A stretch of 64,000 nt of DNA from Bacillota bacterium (lineage in GTDB: Bacteria; Bacillota; Clostridia; Tissierellales; Sedimentibacteraceae): assembly GCA_023453025.1 (NCBI GenBank), contig JAEXUD010000013.1, forward strand, positions 1 through 64,000, read 5' to 3'. The translations under genes were made by a program, and so were the position numbers. Each line of letters opens with the position of its first letter. The stretch's first letter is position 1. Under the pieces are notes generated by a model. It was not told the DNA's origin and did no database searches. It saw nothing but the letters and a program-made list of their open reading frames with translations. Of the stretch, positions 7,087-15,807 are shown one piece after another.

Positions 7087-8331
7087 ATGAAAAAGTTACA
7101 ATTAACAACCAAAATTTTTATCGGTTTGGCATTGGGTATTGTTTTAGGAATCATTCTTCAGCCAAATCCGGACATTGCAAATAACTTTATTAAACCATTC
7201 GGAACATTATTTTTAAACCTTATTAAGCTGGTAATCGTGCCATTGGTATTTTCATCATTAGTAGTAGGCGCATGCAGTATGGACGATGTAAGAAAGCTTG
7301 GAAGAATTGGCGGTAAGACTGTAGCTTACTACATGCTCACAACTGCATTTGCTGTTACAATCGGACTTGTTTTAGCTAATGTTACAAATGTAGGCGGAGG
7401 ATATAGTATACCTGTTGATGCAAAGGCACAAGAGATAGCTGCAGCTCCAAATGTGGTTGAAACTTTGCTGAATATTATACCGTCAAATCCTTTAAAGGCA
7501 TTAGTTGATGGAAATATGCTGCAAATTATTGCATTTGCATTGATTATTGGTGCCGGAATCATAGGGATAGGTGAAAAAGGTAAAAATCTGCAAGGCTTCT
7601 TTGAATCATTTGCGGAGGTTATGTACAAGATAATTGCTGTAATAATGGAATTTGCTCCTATAGGTGTATTTGCCCTTATTACTCCGGTAGTAGCCGTTAA
7701 TGGACCATCTGTGCTGCTGCCGCTGCTTAAATTGATTATAGTTGTTTATGCCGGCTGCGCATTGCATGCTGTTATCACTTATTCTGCAACAGTAAGTATA
7801 TTTGCAAAGATAAGTCCTGTAAAATTCTTTAAGGGTATTGCACCGGCTATGGTATTTGCATATTCTACGGCAAGCAGCTCATCAACACTGCCTATCAGTA
7901 TGAAAAGATGCCAGGAAAATTTAGGAGTTTCTAAATCTATAAGCAGCTTTGTGCTTCCGCTGGGTGCAACTATTAATATGGACGGAACCGCTATTTATCA
8001 AGGTATTTGCGCATTCTTTATAGCTCAGGTATATGGTCTTGAATTATCAGTAGGCGCTCAACTAACAATAATATTAACAGCAACACTGGCATCTATAGGT
8101 ACTGCAGGAGTTCCCGGAGCAGGAATGATAATGCTTGGTATGGTTCTTCAATCAGTTGGATTGCCTATAGAGGGTATAGTGTTAATAGCCGGTGTAGACC
8201 GCATACTTGATATGATGAGAACTATGATTAACGTTACAGGTGATGCAGCCTGTGCGGTAGTTGTTGCGGCAACTGAAGGTGAAATAAACAGAGAAGTTTA
8301 TGGTAATACTGCTAAGACATCAGCAAAATAG
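7087..8331 (+). CDS. Dicarboxylate/amino acid:cation symporter (DAACS family)
   Basis: The 414-residue membrane protein belongs to the glutamate/aspartate/dicarboxylate transporters that move substrate with Na+ or H+. Eight helices and two re-entrant hairpins are expected. The serine-rich hairpin motif AYSTASSSSTLPISM (~residues 258-272) and the substrate/sodium motif NMDGTAIYQG (~298-307) are both clear. The late helix includes DRILDMMRTMINVTGD (~369-384), which holds substrate-contacting Asp, Arg and Asn residues. It stands alone with its own promoter and terminator. Whether it carries glutamate, aspartate or C4-dicarboxylates cannot be decided here; in an amino-acid fermenter uptake of glutamate or aspartate is reasonable. 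Confidence 0.92.
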   Translation: MKKLQLTTKIFIGLALGIVLGIILQPNPDIANNFIKPFGTLFLNLIKLVIVPLVFSSLVVGACSMDDVRKLGRIGGKTVAYYMLTTAFAVTIGLVLANVTNVGGGYSIPVDAKAQEIAAAPNVVETLLNIIPSNPLKALVDGNMLQIIAFALIIGAGIIGIGEKGKNLQGFFESFAEVMYKIIAVIMEFAPIGVFALITPVVAVNGPSVLLPLLKLIIVVYAGCALHAVITYSATVSIFAKISPVKFFKGIAPAMVFAYSTASSSSTLPISMKRCQENLGVSKSISSFVLPLGATINMDGTAIYQGICAFFIAQVYGLELSVGAQLTIILTATLASIGTAGVPGAGMIMLGMVLQSVGLPIEGIVLIAGVDRILDMMRTMINVTGDAACAVVVAATEGEINREVYGNTAKTSAK

Positions 8332-8365
8332 AAAATTGAATTAATTTAATATTAATGATATAATC

Positions 8366-8388
8366 GGAGCTGGAAACAGCTCCTTTTA
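8366..8388 (+). terminator. Terminator after the symporter gene
   Basis: GGAGCTG gaaa CAGCTCC followed by TTTT; a 7-bp stem capped by a GAAA loop. Confidence 0.85.
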
Positions 8389-8412
8389 AAATTTAATTTA
8401 CTACGAGGTACT

Positions 8413-9552
8413 ATGAAAAAATTAGGAATATACATTCATATCCCATTTTGCAAAAAAAAATGTAATTATTGCGATTTTTATTCCATTAAATGGGAGGGTG
8501 AATCGGAAAACAAATACATACAAGCAGTCCTGAACGAAATTGATGACTACAAGCATAGGCTAAAGGACAACTATATAATTGATACTATATTTTTTGGCGG
8601 AGGAACTCCAACCATTATAAAGCCGGAAAATCTCAGACGGATAATCGGCTGCTTGAGGGAGGCAGCTGACATTGACAAGGATTGTGAAATAACTATTGAA
8701 GCAAATCCAAACACACTGACTTTGGAAAGTTTAGAATTATATAAAAAATCAGGAATAAATAGATTAAGTATAGGAATACAGTCATTAAATGATGAGATAC
8801 TAAAAAAAATAGGCAGAATCCATAACAGTATTGAAGCTCTTGAAGCTATTGACAGGGCAAAAAATGTCGGCTTTAAAAATATAAATGCCGATATAATGTT
8901 TAATATTCCAGGGCAGACAGTAAAAGATGCGGAAGATACAATATTAAAAATAATTAAAAGAAGTGTTAATCATATTTCTTTTTATTCGTTGAAGCTGGAA
9001 AAAGGTACACCTATGTACTTAATGGAGAAAAAAAATAAAATAGTCATGCCTGATGAAGATACTGAAAGAGAAATGTACTATAGCGGCCGCAGGGCTATGG
9101 CGGAAAATAACATACTGCAATATGAAATATCTAATTTTGCTGAAAAAGGATTTGAATGCAAACATAATTTAAAGTATTGGAATCAAGAGGAATATATCGG
9201 CCTTGGACCCTCAGCTCATTCATTTTTAAATAATATTAGATACAGTAATCCTTCAGATTTAAAATTATATTGTGAAAATTCCAAATTTAATTTTCACGAA
9301 AGGATAATTCAAGAAAAGTTAAGCACAGATGATTTAATGTTTGAATATATAATGCTTCAATTGAGACTGACAAAAGGGCTTGATATAAATGAATTTAATT
9401 TTAAATTTTCCGCGGATTTTAAGGAAATGTATAGCCTGCAGATTGGTTTTCTATTAAAAAACAACTTAGTGGAATTCAGCAATGAGTACATCAGATTAAC
9501 TAAAAAAGGTATGGATGTATCTAATTATGTTATAGAAGAGTTTATGGAATAA
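8413..9552 (+). CDS. hemW: Radical SAM heme chaperone HemW
   Basis: The 379-residue protein is of the HemN/HemW type. The radical-SAM 4Fe-4S motif is CKKKCNYC (Cys13, Cys17, Cys20), followed by FFGGGTPT and the glutamate-rich EANPNTLT segment. HemW lacks the N-terminal extension that true coproporphyrinogen dehydrogenase (HemN) needs, and this protein begins directly at the radical-SAM barrel (MKKLGIYIHIPFC), so a heme-delivery role is more likely than heme synthesis. It lies upstream of hrcA, a common arrangement in Firmicutes, but a long fold-back repeat and a CIRCE-controlled promoter separate them. Confidence 0.9.
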   Translation: MKKLGIYIHIPFCKKKCNYCDFYSIKWEGESENKYIQAVLNEIDDYKHRLKDNYIIDTIFFGGGTPTIIKPENLRRIIGCLREAADIDKDCEITIEANPNTLTLESLELYKKSGINRLSIGIQSLNDEILKKIGRIHNSIEALEAIDRAKNVGFKNINADIMFNIPGQTVKDAEDTILKIIKRSVNHISFYSLKLEKGTPMYLMEKKNKIVMPDEDTEREMYYSGRRAMAENNILQYEISNFAEKGFECKHNLKYWNQEEYIGLGPSAHSFLNNIRYSNPSDLKLYCENSKFNFHERIIQEKLSTDDLMFEYIMLQLRLTKGLDINEFNFKFSADFKEMYSLQIGFLLKNNLVEFSNEYIRLTKKGMDVSNYVIEEFME

Positions 9553-9557
9553 ACAGA

Positions 9558-9808
9558 ATGTTACTATTCACAGTCAAAGTGAAAGCGAAAAATAAGAAAA
9601 ATATCCGCTCACGGTTTCGGACACGAATAATTCTAAAGCTCATTGCGGCTAAAAATCCTACATCCCGCAAACTCGCTGACGCTCAAACGGTGCAAGCTGC
9701 TTAACGGATTTTCATCCTCCATTCCCTAAGAATTATAATCGTGTCCTGCAAATGTTCGCTATATATTTTTCTTAGGTTTTATGGATAGTAACTGTGAATA
9801 GTAATCAT
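9558..9808. repeat. Fold-back repeat of about 250 bp
   Basis: The two ends are long imperfect inverted repeats. TTACTATTCACAGT (9561-9574) is matched by ACTGTGAATAGTAA (9791-9804). Further inward, TAAGAAAAATAT and GGACACGA...AATTCT on the left have counterparts (ATATATTTTTCTTA, AGAATT...TCGTGTCC) on the right. The centre holds CGCAAACTCGCTGACGCTC, and no reading frame is evident. It occupies nearly all the gap between hemW and the hrcA promoter and resembles a non-coding miniature element. Confidence 0.75.
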
Positions 9809-9843
9809 GATCAATAACAATATAAAATTTTTAATATTCTCTA

Positions 9844-9872
9844 TTGACAAAATAAATGTAAAGTAGTAAATT
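9844..9872 (+). promoter_or_regulatory. Promoter of the heat-shock operon
   Basis: TTGACA (9844-9849) with TAAATT (9867-9872) 17 bases later. The CIRCE operator begins 10 bases after the -10 element, so bound HrcA would cover the transcription start. Confidence 0.6.
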
Positions 9873-9882
9873 ATATATAGAT

Positions 9883-9909
9883 TTAGCACTCAACCAACGA
9901 GAGTGCTAA
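9883..9909 (+). promoter_or_regulatory. CIRCE operator
   Basis: TTAGCACTC, nine bases, GAGTGCTAA: a perfect CIRCE inverted repeat, the binding site of HrcA. It lies 16 bases before hrcA, so the repressor controls its own operon. Confidence 0.97.
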
Positions 9910-9924
9910 CAAAGAGGTGAGGAA

Positions 9925-10983
9925 ATGTCTTTGGATAAGAGAAAAATAACCATATTAAAAGCAATTATCAATAGCTATATAGATAATGCAGAAGCAGTTG
10001 GCTCAAGGACAATTTCAAAAAAATATGAGCTTGGCGTAAGCCCTGCTACAATCAGAAATGAAATGTCTGATTTGGAAGAAATGGGTTTCTTAATCCAGCC
10101 TCATACTTCATCAGGAAGAATACCAACTGATAAAGCCTATAGATACTATGTTGATGACCTTTGGAAAAGAGTATTGGGATCAAACAATCCTAATATTGAT
10201 CAGTTAAGAAATATTATAGAGGAAAAGGCTGATGAGATGGATTCGGTTTTTAAAAATTCAGTTCGAATTCTTTCTCAGTTCACAAAATATACATCATTTA
10301 TTATTGCACCTCAGCTTAAACAATCGGCAATTAAAAGAATTCAGCTTGTGCCTGTTACTGACAGAAAGATACTTTTGGTGTTAGTATTACAAAGCAATAT
10401 AGTAAAACAAGTAATGCTTAATTTGAACAGTCCTATACCGTCAGATCAAATGGACAGAATATCTGCGTCATTGACAGAAAAGCTATATGGATATAAATTA
10501 GAAGATATAGATTCTATTAAGGATACTTTAATACAGGAGCTTTACCATTTAAGAGAAAGCAGCAATGAATTGATTTTGGAGTTGTTGCCATTTTTGATGG
10601 ATCAAGTAGGTAAATTGGAAGATTTCAATATTTATTCGGATGGAGTAACTAATATATTAGATTTGCCTGAATATAATGATGTTGTAAAAGCAAGAGAATT
10701 TATTTCATTTGTTGAAGACAAGAACAGTCTGGCAAAACTATTCCAATATACCGGAGGAAATGATTTAAGTATAAGCATTGGACGCGAAAATGAATATGAA
10801 GAATTAAGAGATTGCAGTTTAATAACAGCAACATATAAATTTAATGGCAAGCTTATAGGTAAAATTGGAGTAATAGGACCCACCAGGATGGACTATAGCA
10901 AGGTAATTTCAACTGTTAAATCGATATCAGATGCAATGAATGAAATAATAAGTCAGAACTTTGACGAGGAAAATAAGGAGTGA
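9925..10983 (+). CDS. hrcA: Heat-inducible transcription repressor HrcA
   Basis: The 352-residue repressor binds CIRCE and is released on heat stress when GroEL is titrated away. An N-terminal winged helix (KRKITILKAIINSYIDNAEAVGSRTISKKY, with the recognition segment SPATIRNEMSDLEEMG at ~43-58) precedes the GAF-like and dimerisation regions. The start is supported by GAGGTGAGG upstream. It is the first gene of hrcA-grpE-dnaK-dnaJ and is negatively autoregulated through the operator just upstream. Confidence 0.97.
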   Translation: MSLDKRKITILKAIINSYIDNAEAVGSRTISKKYELGVSPATIRNEMSDLEEMGFLIQPHTSSGRIPTDKAYRYYVDDLWKRVLGSNNPNIDQLRNIIEEKADEMDSVFKNSVRILSQFTKYTSFIIAPQLKQSAIKRIQLVPVTDRKILLVLVLQSNIVKQVMLNLNSPIPSDQMDRISASLTEKLYGYKLEDIDSIKDTLIQELYHLRESSNELILELLPFLMDQVGKLEDFNIYSDGVTNILDLPEYNDVVKAREFISFVEDKNSLAKLFQYTGGNDLSISIGRENEYEELRDCSLITATYKFNGKLIGKIGVIGPTRMDYSKVISTVKSISDAMNEIISQNFDEENKE

Positions 10984-10987
10984 AGAA

Positions 10988-11581
10988 ATGGCCAAGGCAA
11001 AAAAAGAGATGGAAGAAAAACTAAAACAGGATCAAAACCTTAAAAAGGAAAGCATTAATGAAGCATCAGACATCAGTGAGGATGCTAACGAAGAAGGAAA
11101 TGAAACTTCTGAAAATTCAAAAATAAATGAGTCAGAGAGTGAAGATGCAGCTCAGGCAGAAATAAAGAGTCTTAATGATAGGTTATTGAGATTACAGGCT
11201 GACTTTTTAAATTATAAATCAAGAACGGATAAAGAAAAAACTTCTACTTACAATAGTGCTGTTTCAGATTTTATTTCAGAGATGCTGCCTGTTGTGGATA
11301 ATCTTGAAAGAGCATTAGCAGCAGATAATTCTGAGTTAAGTTCCTTCAAAGAAGGTGTTCAGATGGTTTACAATCAACTTTTAGGCATACTTGGTAAAAA
11401 GGGTTTGAAAGAGGTTGAAGCATTACATAAACCATTTGACCATAATATTCATTACGGAGTAGGATTTGAAGAATGTGACGAATATGAAGATGGAATAGTA
11501 ATCGATGTATTACAAAAGGGTTATACTTTAAACGAAAAATGCATCAGACCATCAATGGTAAGAATCTGCAAGAAGCCTTGA
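10988..11581 (+). CDS. grpE: Nucleotide exchange factor GrpE
   Basis: The 197-residue protein removes ADP from DnaK. An acidic, low-complexity N-terminus (~1-55) leads into the long dimerising coiled coil (LNDRLLRLQADFLNYKSRT) and the C-terminal beta domain (VLQKGYTLNEKCIRPSMVRI), which is diagnostic. Start chosen at 10988 because AAGGAG lies 7 bases upstream; hrcA ends 5 bases before. The stop codon abuts a small dispersed repeat (11580-11619). Confidence 0.95.
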   Translation: MAKAKKEMEEKLKQDQNLKKESINEASDISEDANEEGNETSENSKINESESEDAAQAEIKSLNDRLLRLQADFLNYKSRTDKEKTSTYNSAVSDFISEMLPVVDNLERALAADNSELSSFKEGVQMVYNQLLGILGKKGLKEVEALHKPFDHNIHYGVGFEECDEYEDGIVIDVLQKGYTLNEKCIRPSMVRICKKP

Positions 11582-11619
11582 GCGATAGCGGGCAAATAAA
11601 TTAGTGAACGAGATTGCGA
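11580..11619 (+). repeat. GAGCGATAGCG...TTAGTGAACGAGATTGCG repeat
   Basis: Begins inside the grpE stop codon. It shares its layout with 13732-13775, and in part with 13543-13576 and 561-581. Confidence 0.8.
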
Positions 11620-11697
11620 GATTAATCTAGTTAAAAAGCAAATAAATATAATAAAAAATAAAAATAAATTATATTCAATTATATATGGAGGAAAATA

Positions 11698-13545
11698 ATG
11701 AGTAAAGTTATGGGAATTGACTTAGGAACAACAAACTCTTGTGTTGCTGTTATGGAAGGCGGAGAAGCCGTTGTTATAGCAAATGTGGAAGGCAAAAGAA
11801 CAACTCCTTCAATCGTTGCGTTTACAAAAGACGGAGAAAGATTAGTAGGAGAAACTGCAAAAAGACAGGCTGTTACTAATCCTGATAAAACAATCGCATC
11901 AATTAAAAGACATATGGGTTCTGACCACAAGGTAAAAATTGACTCAAAAACATATTCACCACAAGAAATATCTGCATTCATACTTCAAAAGTTGAAAGCA
12001 GATGCGGAAAGCTATCTTGGTGAAACAGTTACACAAGCAGTTATTACTGTTCCTGCATATTTCTCTGACAGTCAGAGACAGGCAACAAAGGATGCCGGAA
12101 AAATAGCGGGATTAGAAGTTAAAAGAATTATTAATGAACCAACAGCTGCAGCATTGGCATACGGTATTGACAAGGAAGACCATATGCAGACTATAATAGT
12201 GTATGACCTTGGAGGAGGTACATTTGACGTTTCAATACTTGAAATCGGAGAAGGTGTGTTCGAGGTTAAAGCAACAGCAGGAAACAACAAGCTTGGAGGA
12301 GATGATTTCGACCAGGTAATTATAGATTACTTAGCAGAACAGTTCCAAAAAGAAAACGGAATAGATTTAAGAAAAGATAAGATGGCACTTCAAAGATTAA
12401 AGGAAGCTGCAGAAACTGCCAAGAAGGAATTGTCAAGTGCAATGTCTTCAAATATCAATCTTCCGTTTATCACAGCAACACAAGATGGACCAAAGCACAT
12501 GAATATGGATCTTTCCAGAGCTAAATTCAATGAGCTTACTGCATTCTTAGTGGAAAAAACAGTTGAACCCGTTAAAAAGGCAATGTCAGATGCCAAATTA
12601 ACAGCTAATGATATTGACAAGGTATTGCTGGTTGGCGGTTCAACAAGAATCCCCGCAGTTCAGGAAGCAGTAAAGAGATTAACAGGAAAAGATCCTCACA
12701 AGGGAATCAACCCTGATGAATGTGTTGCATTAGGAGCAGCAATTCAAGGTGGTGTTTTGACAGGTGAATTTGGAACAGATATATTGTTGGTTGATGTTAC
12801 TCCGCTTTCATTAGGGATTGAAACATTAGGCGGAGTATTTACAAAATTAATAGACAGAAACACAAGAATACCAACAAAGAAAAGCCAGGTGTTCTCAACA
12901 GCAGCAGACAATCAGCCGGCAGTTGATATTCACGTATTACAGGGTGAAAGACAAATGGCTAACGACAATATTACATTGGGCAGATTCCAATTAACAGGAA
13001 TAGTCCCCGCACCAAGAGGAATTCCGCAAATTGAGGTAACATTTGATATTGATGCCAACGGTATAGTTAATGTAAGTGCCAAGGATTTAGGAACAGGTAA
13101 AGAACAAAAAATAACTATCACTGCTTCAACAAAAATGTCAGATGCTGACATTGAGAAAAAGGTCAAAGAAGCCGAACAATATGCGGAAGAAGATAAGAAA
13201 AGAAAAGAAGATATAGAAATTAAAAACAATGCAGACACATTATTATACCAAACAGAAAAAACATTAAAGGATTTGGAAGGAAAAATTTCTGCAGAAGAAA
13301 AATCATCAGCAGAGGCAGCGGCAGGTGAGTTAAGAAAAGCTATTGAAAGCAATGACACAACCCAGATCAAGGAAAAAACAGAAAATCTTACAAAGGTATT
13401 TAATGACCTTGCACAAAAGCTGTATGCTCAGGCAGGACCGCAGGGCGGACCTCAACCGGGAGCTGACTTCAGCCAGGACTCAGCACCGGGAGATGACAAC
13501 GTAGTTGACGCGGATTTTGAAGAAATCCATGATGATGACAAATAA
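11698..13545 (+). CDS. dnaK: Molecular chaperone DnaK (Hsp70)
   Basis: The 615-residue ATP-driven chaperone is of full length. The N-terminal nucleotide-binding domain shows the phosphate-1 loop (GIDLGTTNSCVAV, ~5-17), IINEPTAAALAYGID and the phosphate-2 motif DLGGGTFDVSILE. LVGGSTRIPAVQ marks the adenosine region, the linker is DVTPLSLGIETLG, and a substrate-binding beta sandwich and lid follow. The C-terminus ends with an acidic tail of the NVVDADFEEIHDDDK type. It works with GrpE and DnaJ in this operon. The stop codon lies within a copy of a small repeat. Confidence 0.98.
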   Translation: MSKVMGIDLGTTNSCVAVMEGGEAVVIANVEGKRTTPSIVAFTKDGERLVGETAKRQAVTNPDKTIASIKRHMGSDHKVKIDSKTYSPQEISAFILQKLKADAESYLGETVTQAVITVPAYFSDSQRQATKDAGKIAGLEVKRIINEPTAAALAYGIDKEDHMQTIIVYDLGGGTFDVSILEIGEGVFEVKATAGNNKLGGDDFDQVIIDYLAEQFQKENGIDLRKDKMALQRLKEAAETAKKELSSAMSSNINLPFITATQDGPKHMNMDLSRAKFNELTAFLVEKTVEPVKKAMSDAKLTANDIDKVLLVGGSTRIPAVQEAVKRLTGKDPHKGINPDECVALGAAIQGGVLTGEFGTDILLVDVTPLSLGIETLGGVFTKLIDRNTRIPTKKSQVFSTAADNQPAVDIHVLQGERQMANDNITLGRFQLTGIVPAPRGIPQIEVTFDIDANGIVNVSAKDLGTGKEQKITITASTKMSDADIEKKVKEAEQYAEEDKKRKEDIEIKNNADTLLYQTEKTLKDLEGKISAEEKSSAEAAAGELRKAIESNDTTQIKEKTENLTKVFNDLAQKLYAQAGPQGGPQPGADFSQDSAPGDDNVVDADFEEIHDDDK

Positions 13546-13576
13546 ATTGGTGAACGAAACTGCGCTGCGCACTTGC
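13543..13576 (+). repeat. AATTGGTGAACGAAACTGCG repeat copy at the dnaK stop codon
   Basis: The TAA stop of dnaK is within the repeat unit AAATAAATTGGTGAACGA. Same family as 11580 and 13732. Confidence 0.75.
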
Positions 13577-13614
13577 AAAACAATAAATTTTAATATATAA
13601 TAAATAAGTTAATG

Positions 13615-13645
13615 CCAAGCTAAATCCTGGTGGGGTTTAGCTTGG
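13615..13645 (+). other. Hairpin between dnaK and dnaJ
   Basis: A 13-bp stem (CCAAGCTAAATCC with GGGTTTAGCTTGG, one T-G pair) has a TGGTG loop. No T-run follows, so it is more likely an mRNA-processing or stability element than a full terminator. Confidence 0.6.
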
Positions 13646-13653
13646 TTAATGTA

Positions 13654-13797
13654 GAAGCCCTAACCCTATTTTTCAGAGTGGTTTTTTCTGAAAAATAGCG
13701 GTAGGTCTTTTGCAACGAGTTCCCAATTTATGCGAGCGATAGCGAGCAAATAAATTGGTGAACGAGACTGCGCGAAGCCCTAACCCTATTTTTCAGA
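13654..13797 (+). repeat. Direct repeats flanking a hairpin before dnaJ
   Basis: GAAGCCCTAACCC then TATTTTTCAGA occurs at 13654-13677 and again at 13774-13797. The first copy is followed by its own complement (TCTGAAAAATAG), making a 12-bp hairpin at 13666-13698. Between the copies lies another copy of the GCGAGCGATAGCGAGC repeat (13732-13775). Confidence 0.75.
13732..13775 (+). repeat. Full-length GCGAGCGATAGCGAGC...GAACGAGACTGCGCG repeat
   Basis: The longest copy of the small repeat also seen at 561, 11580 and 13543. It ends about 45 bases before the dnaJ start. Confidence 0.8.
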
Positions 13798-13821
13798 ATT
13801 ATGTAACAAGGTGGTGAGAAA

Positions 13822-14964
13822 GTGGCAAAAAGAGATTATTACGAAATACTGGGAATCAGCAAAGACGCTGATGATAAAGAAATAAAATCAGCATTCAGAA
13901 AACTGGCAAAACAATATCACCCGGACTTAAATCCTGATAATAAAGAAGCTGAAACAAAATTCAAAGAAATCAATGAAGCCTATGAGGTTCTGAGTGACCC
14001 TGATAAAAAAGCCAAGTATGATCAGTTCGGCCATGCTGCATTTGACCAAAATTCAGGCTTTGGCGGTGGCGGAGCAGGCTTTAATGACTTTGGAGATATA
14101 TTTGGCGACATATTTGGAGACTTTTTTGGAGGCGGTTTTGGAGGCGGTTCAAGAACTCAAAGAACCGGCCCTAAAGCAGGTTCAGACTTAAAAATCAAGC
14201 TTGATATAGAATTTGAAGAAGCAGCCTTCGGAACTAAAAAGGAAATAAAGATAAATCGTATAGAAAGCTGTCATGTGTGTGACGGCTCAGGAGCTAAGAA
14301 GGGAACCAGCAAGAAAACATGTCCTACATGTAACGGTACAGGAAGCATAAGAACAGTTCAGAGGACGCCATTCGGACAATTTGCAAGCACGAAGATTTGT
14401 ACAACTTGCAACGGTACAGGTGAGATTGTGGAAGAACCATGTACAGCATGCGGCGGAACCGGCAAGGAAAAAAAATCAAGAAAGCTTTCTATCAACATTC
14501 CGGCAGGTGTTGACACAGGTTCGGTGATTCCGTTACGAGGTGAAGGCAACCACGGTGAACGGGGAGGCCCGGCAGGAGACTTGTATGTATATATTAACGT
14601 CAAGCCTCATGAAATTTTTGAAAGAGACGGCAACGACGTATGGTGTGAAATACCTGTAACATTTGCAAAAGCAACTCTCGGAGGTTCAATCCAGGTTCCT
14701 ACTATTGAAGGAAAGGTAAAATATGAAGTTCCGGAAGGAACACAGACAGGCACAGTTTTCAGACTAAAAAATAAAGGTATTAAAAACCTGAGAGGTTCCG
14801 GAAAAGGCGACCAATATGTCAGAGTAAAAATAGAAGTACCAAAAAAACTTACCGAAAAACAAAAATCCATTTTGCAGGAATTTGCCAATGAAATGGGAGA
14901 ACAGCATGACAAGGATGATAAAAAAGGTTTTTTCGGTAAAATGAAGGATGCTTTCAAGGATTAG
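13822..14964 (+). CDS. dnaJ: Chaperone protein DnaJ (Hsp40)
   Basis: The 380-residue co-chaperone stimulates DnaK ATPase. It has the J domain with HPD (~residues 33-35), a Gly/Phe-rich segment (~75-115), four CxxCxGxG zinc repeats (CHVCDGSG, CPTCNGTG, CTTCNGTG, CTACGGTG), then the C-terminal substrate-binding domains. The start is GTG, with AAGGTGGTG 4-5 bases before it. The 276-base gap from dnaK is full of small repeats and hairpins, so DnaJ may be made at a different level from DnaK. Confidence 0.97.
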   Translation: MAKRDYYEILGISKDADDKEIKSAFRKLAKQYHPDLNPDNKEAETKFKEINEAYEVLSDPDKKAKYDQFGHAAFDQNSGFGGGGAGFNDFGDIFGDIFGDFFGGGFGGGSRTQRTGPKAGSDLKIKLDIEFEEAAFGTKKEIKINRIESCHVCDGSGAKKGTSKKTCPTCNGTGSIRTVQRTPFGQFASTKICTTCNGTGEIVEEPCTACGGTGKEKKSRKLSINIPAGVDTGSVIPLRGEGNHGERGGPAGDLYVYINVKPHEIFERDGNDVWCEIPVTFAKATLGGSIQVPTIEGKVKYEVPEGTQTGTVFRLKNKGIKNLRGSGKGDQYVRVKIEVPKKLTEKQKSILQEFANEMGEQHDKDDKKGFFGKMKDAFKD

Positions 14965-14986
14965 ACATTAATTAATAAGATATTTT

Positions 14987-15008
14987 AGACGCTTTCGGGC
15001 GTCTTTTA
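14987..15008 (+). terminator. Terminator of the heat-shock operon
   Basis: AGACGC ttTCGg GCGTCT followed by TTTATT. Confidence 0.85.
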
Positions 15009-15011
15009 TTA

Positions 15012-15040
15012 TTGCGGGCTGTCAATGCCTATGCTATAAT
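15012..15040 (+). promoter_or_regulatory. Promoter of the Tad prepilin peptidase gene
   Basis: TTGCGG (15012-15017), 17 bases, TATAAT (15035-15040) with an extended -10 TG. It starts 26 bases before the ATG. Confidence 0.65.
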
Positions 15041-15066
15041 GAATAAAAAAATGAAGAGGGGACTAT

Positions 15067-15729
15067 ATGAACACAGCACTTGTAGCTTTATATGGGGTAG
15101 CAGGTTTTTTTTTAGGTTTTCAAATCCCGTACATATCCTTAAAAATTATAAAATACAAGAGGGGTGAAAAAACAGAACTGTCTAAAGAATTCATGTACTC
15201 TGTTGTTTCAAAATCAGTATTATGTATATTTACCGGGGCGGTGTGGTTTATGTCGGCCCTTATGTGTGATAATTTATTTATAGCTTTATTAGTAAATATA
15301 CTTATAACTACCGGAATGATAATTGCATTTATCGATGTTAATATCAGAATTATTCCAAACGAGCTTGTTTTAGCGGTAATAATTTTTGGCTTGATTTTTC
15401 AATTGCAAAATTACGGCTTAAAAGGACTTATACCTTCCGCAATAAGCATGGTTGTTATGATGGCGGTATTTTCGGCAGTTGCAGGTTTTATGGGATTCGG
15501 AAAGGTAGGGGCCGGAGACGTAAAGCTTGCCGGAGCAATAGGCTTTGCACTTGGATATCCGTTAATTGTAATAGCAGTTGCAGTAATGTCAGTTGTCTTG
15601 CTTGCATTTATTATAATAGGATTGGCACTCAAAAAAATATATTTGTCAACCATGCTGCCGCTGGCTCCATTTATGATATCCGGATTTATCTTTTCTTTAA
15701 TATTTTTCTTTTTGAAAATACAGATATAA
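15067..15729 (+). CDS. Prepilin peptidase, Tad/Flp type (TadV/CpaA)
   Basis: The 220-residue membrane aspartyl protease of family A24 would remove the leader of Flp pilin and pseudopilins. The two catalytic aspartates are visible: one in FIDVNIRIIPN (~residues 88-98) and one in GAGDVKLAG (~153-161), the GxGD signature. It lacks the N-terminal cytoplasmic methylase domain with paired CxxC motifs found in the PilD-type enzyme at 31880, which fits the short Tad-type peptidase. It has its own promoter and lies just upstream of the riboswitch-controlled Flp operon. Confidence 0.9.
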   Translation: MNTALVALYGVAGFFLGFQIPYISLKIIKYKRGEKTELSKEFMYSVVSKSVLCIFTGAVWFMSALMCDNLFIALLVNILITTGMIIAFIDVNIRIIPNELVLAVIIFGLIFQLQNYGLKGLIPSAISMVVMMAVFSAVAGFMGFGKVGAGDVKLAGAIGFALGYPLIVIAVAVMSVVLLAFIIIGLALKKIYLSTMLPLAPFMISGFIFSLIFFFLKIQI

Positions 15730-15767
15730 TATCATACAAAATAATAAAAAAAATTACAAAAAACTAC

Positions 15768-15796
15768 TTGACAAGATAATTTTTTCGTGGTAGGAT
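15768..15796 (+). promoter_or_regulatory. Promoter of the Flp/Tad operon
   Basis: TTGACA (15768-15773), 17-base spacer, TAGGAT (15791-15796). The riboswitch aptamer starts about 10 bases downstream of the -10 box. Confidence 0.75.
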
Positions 15797-15807
15797 TTTG
15801 TTAATTT

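Noticed and set aside
13615..13645. Intrinsic terminator separating dnaK and dnaJ
   Set aside because: The stem is strong but is followed by TTAATG, not a T-run, so full termination is doubtful.
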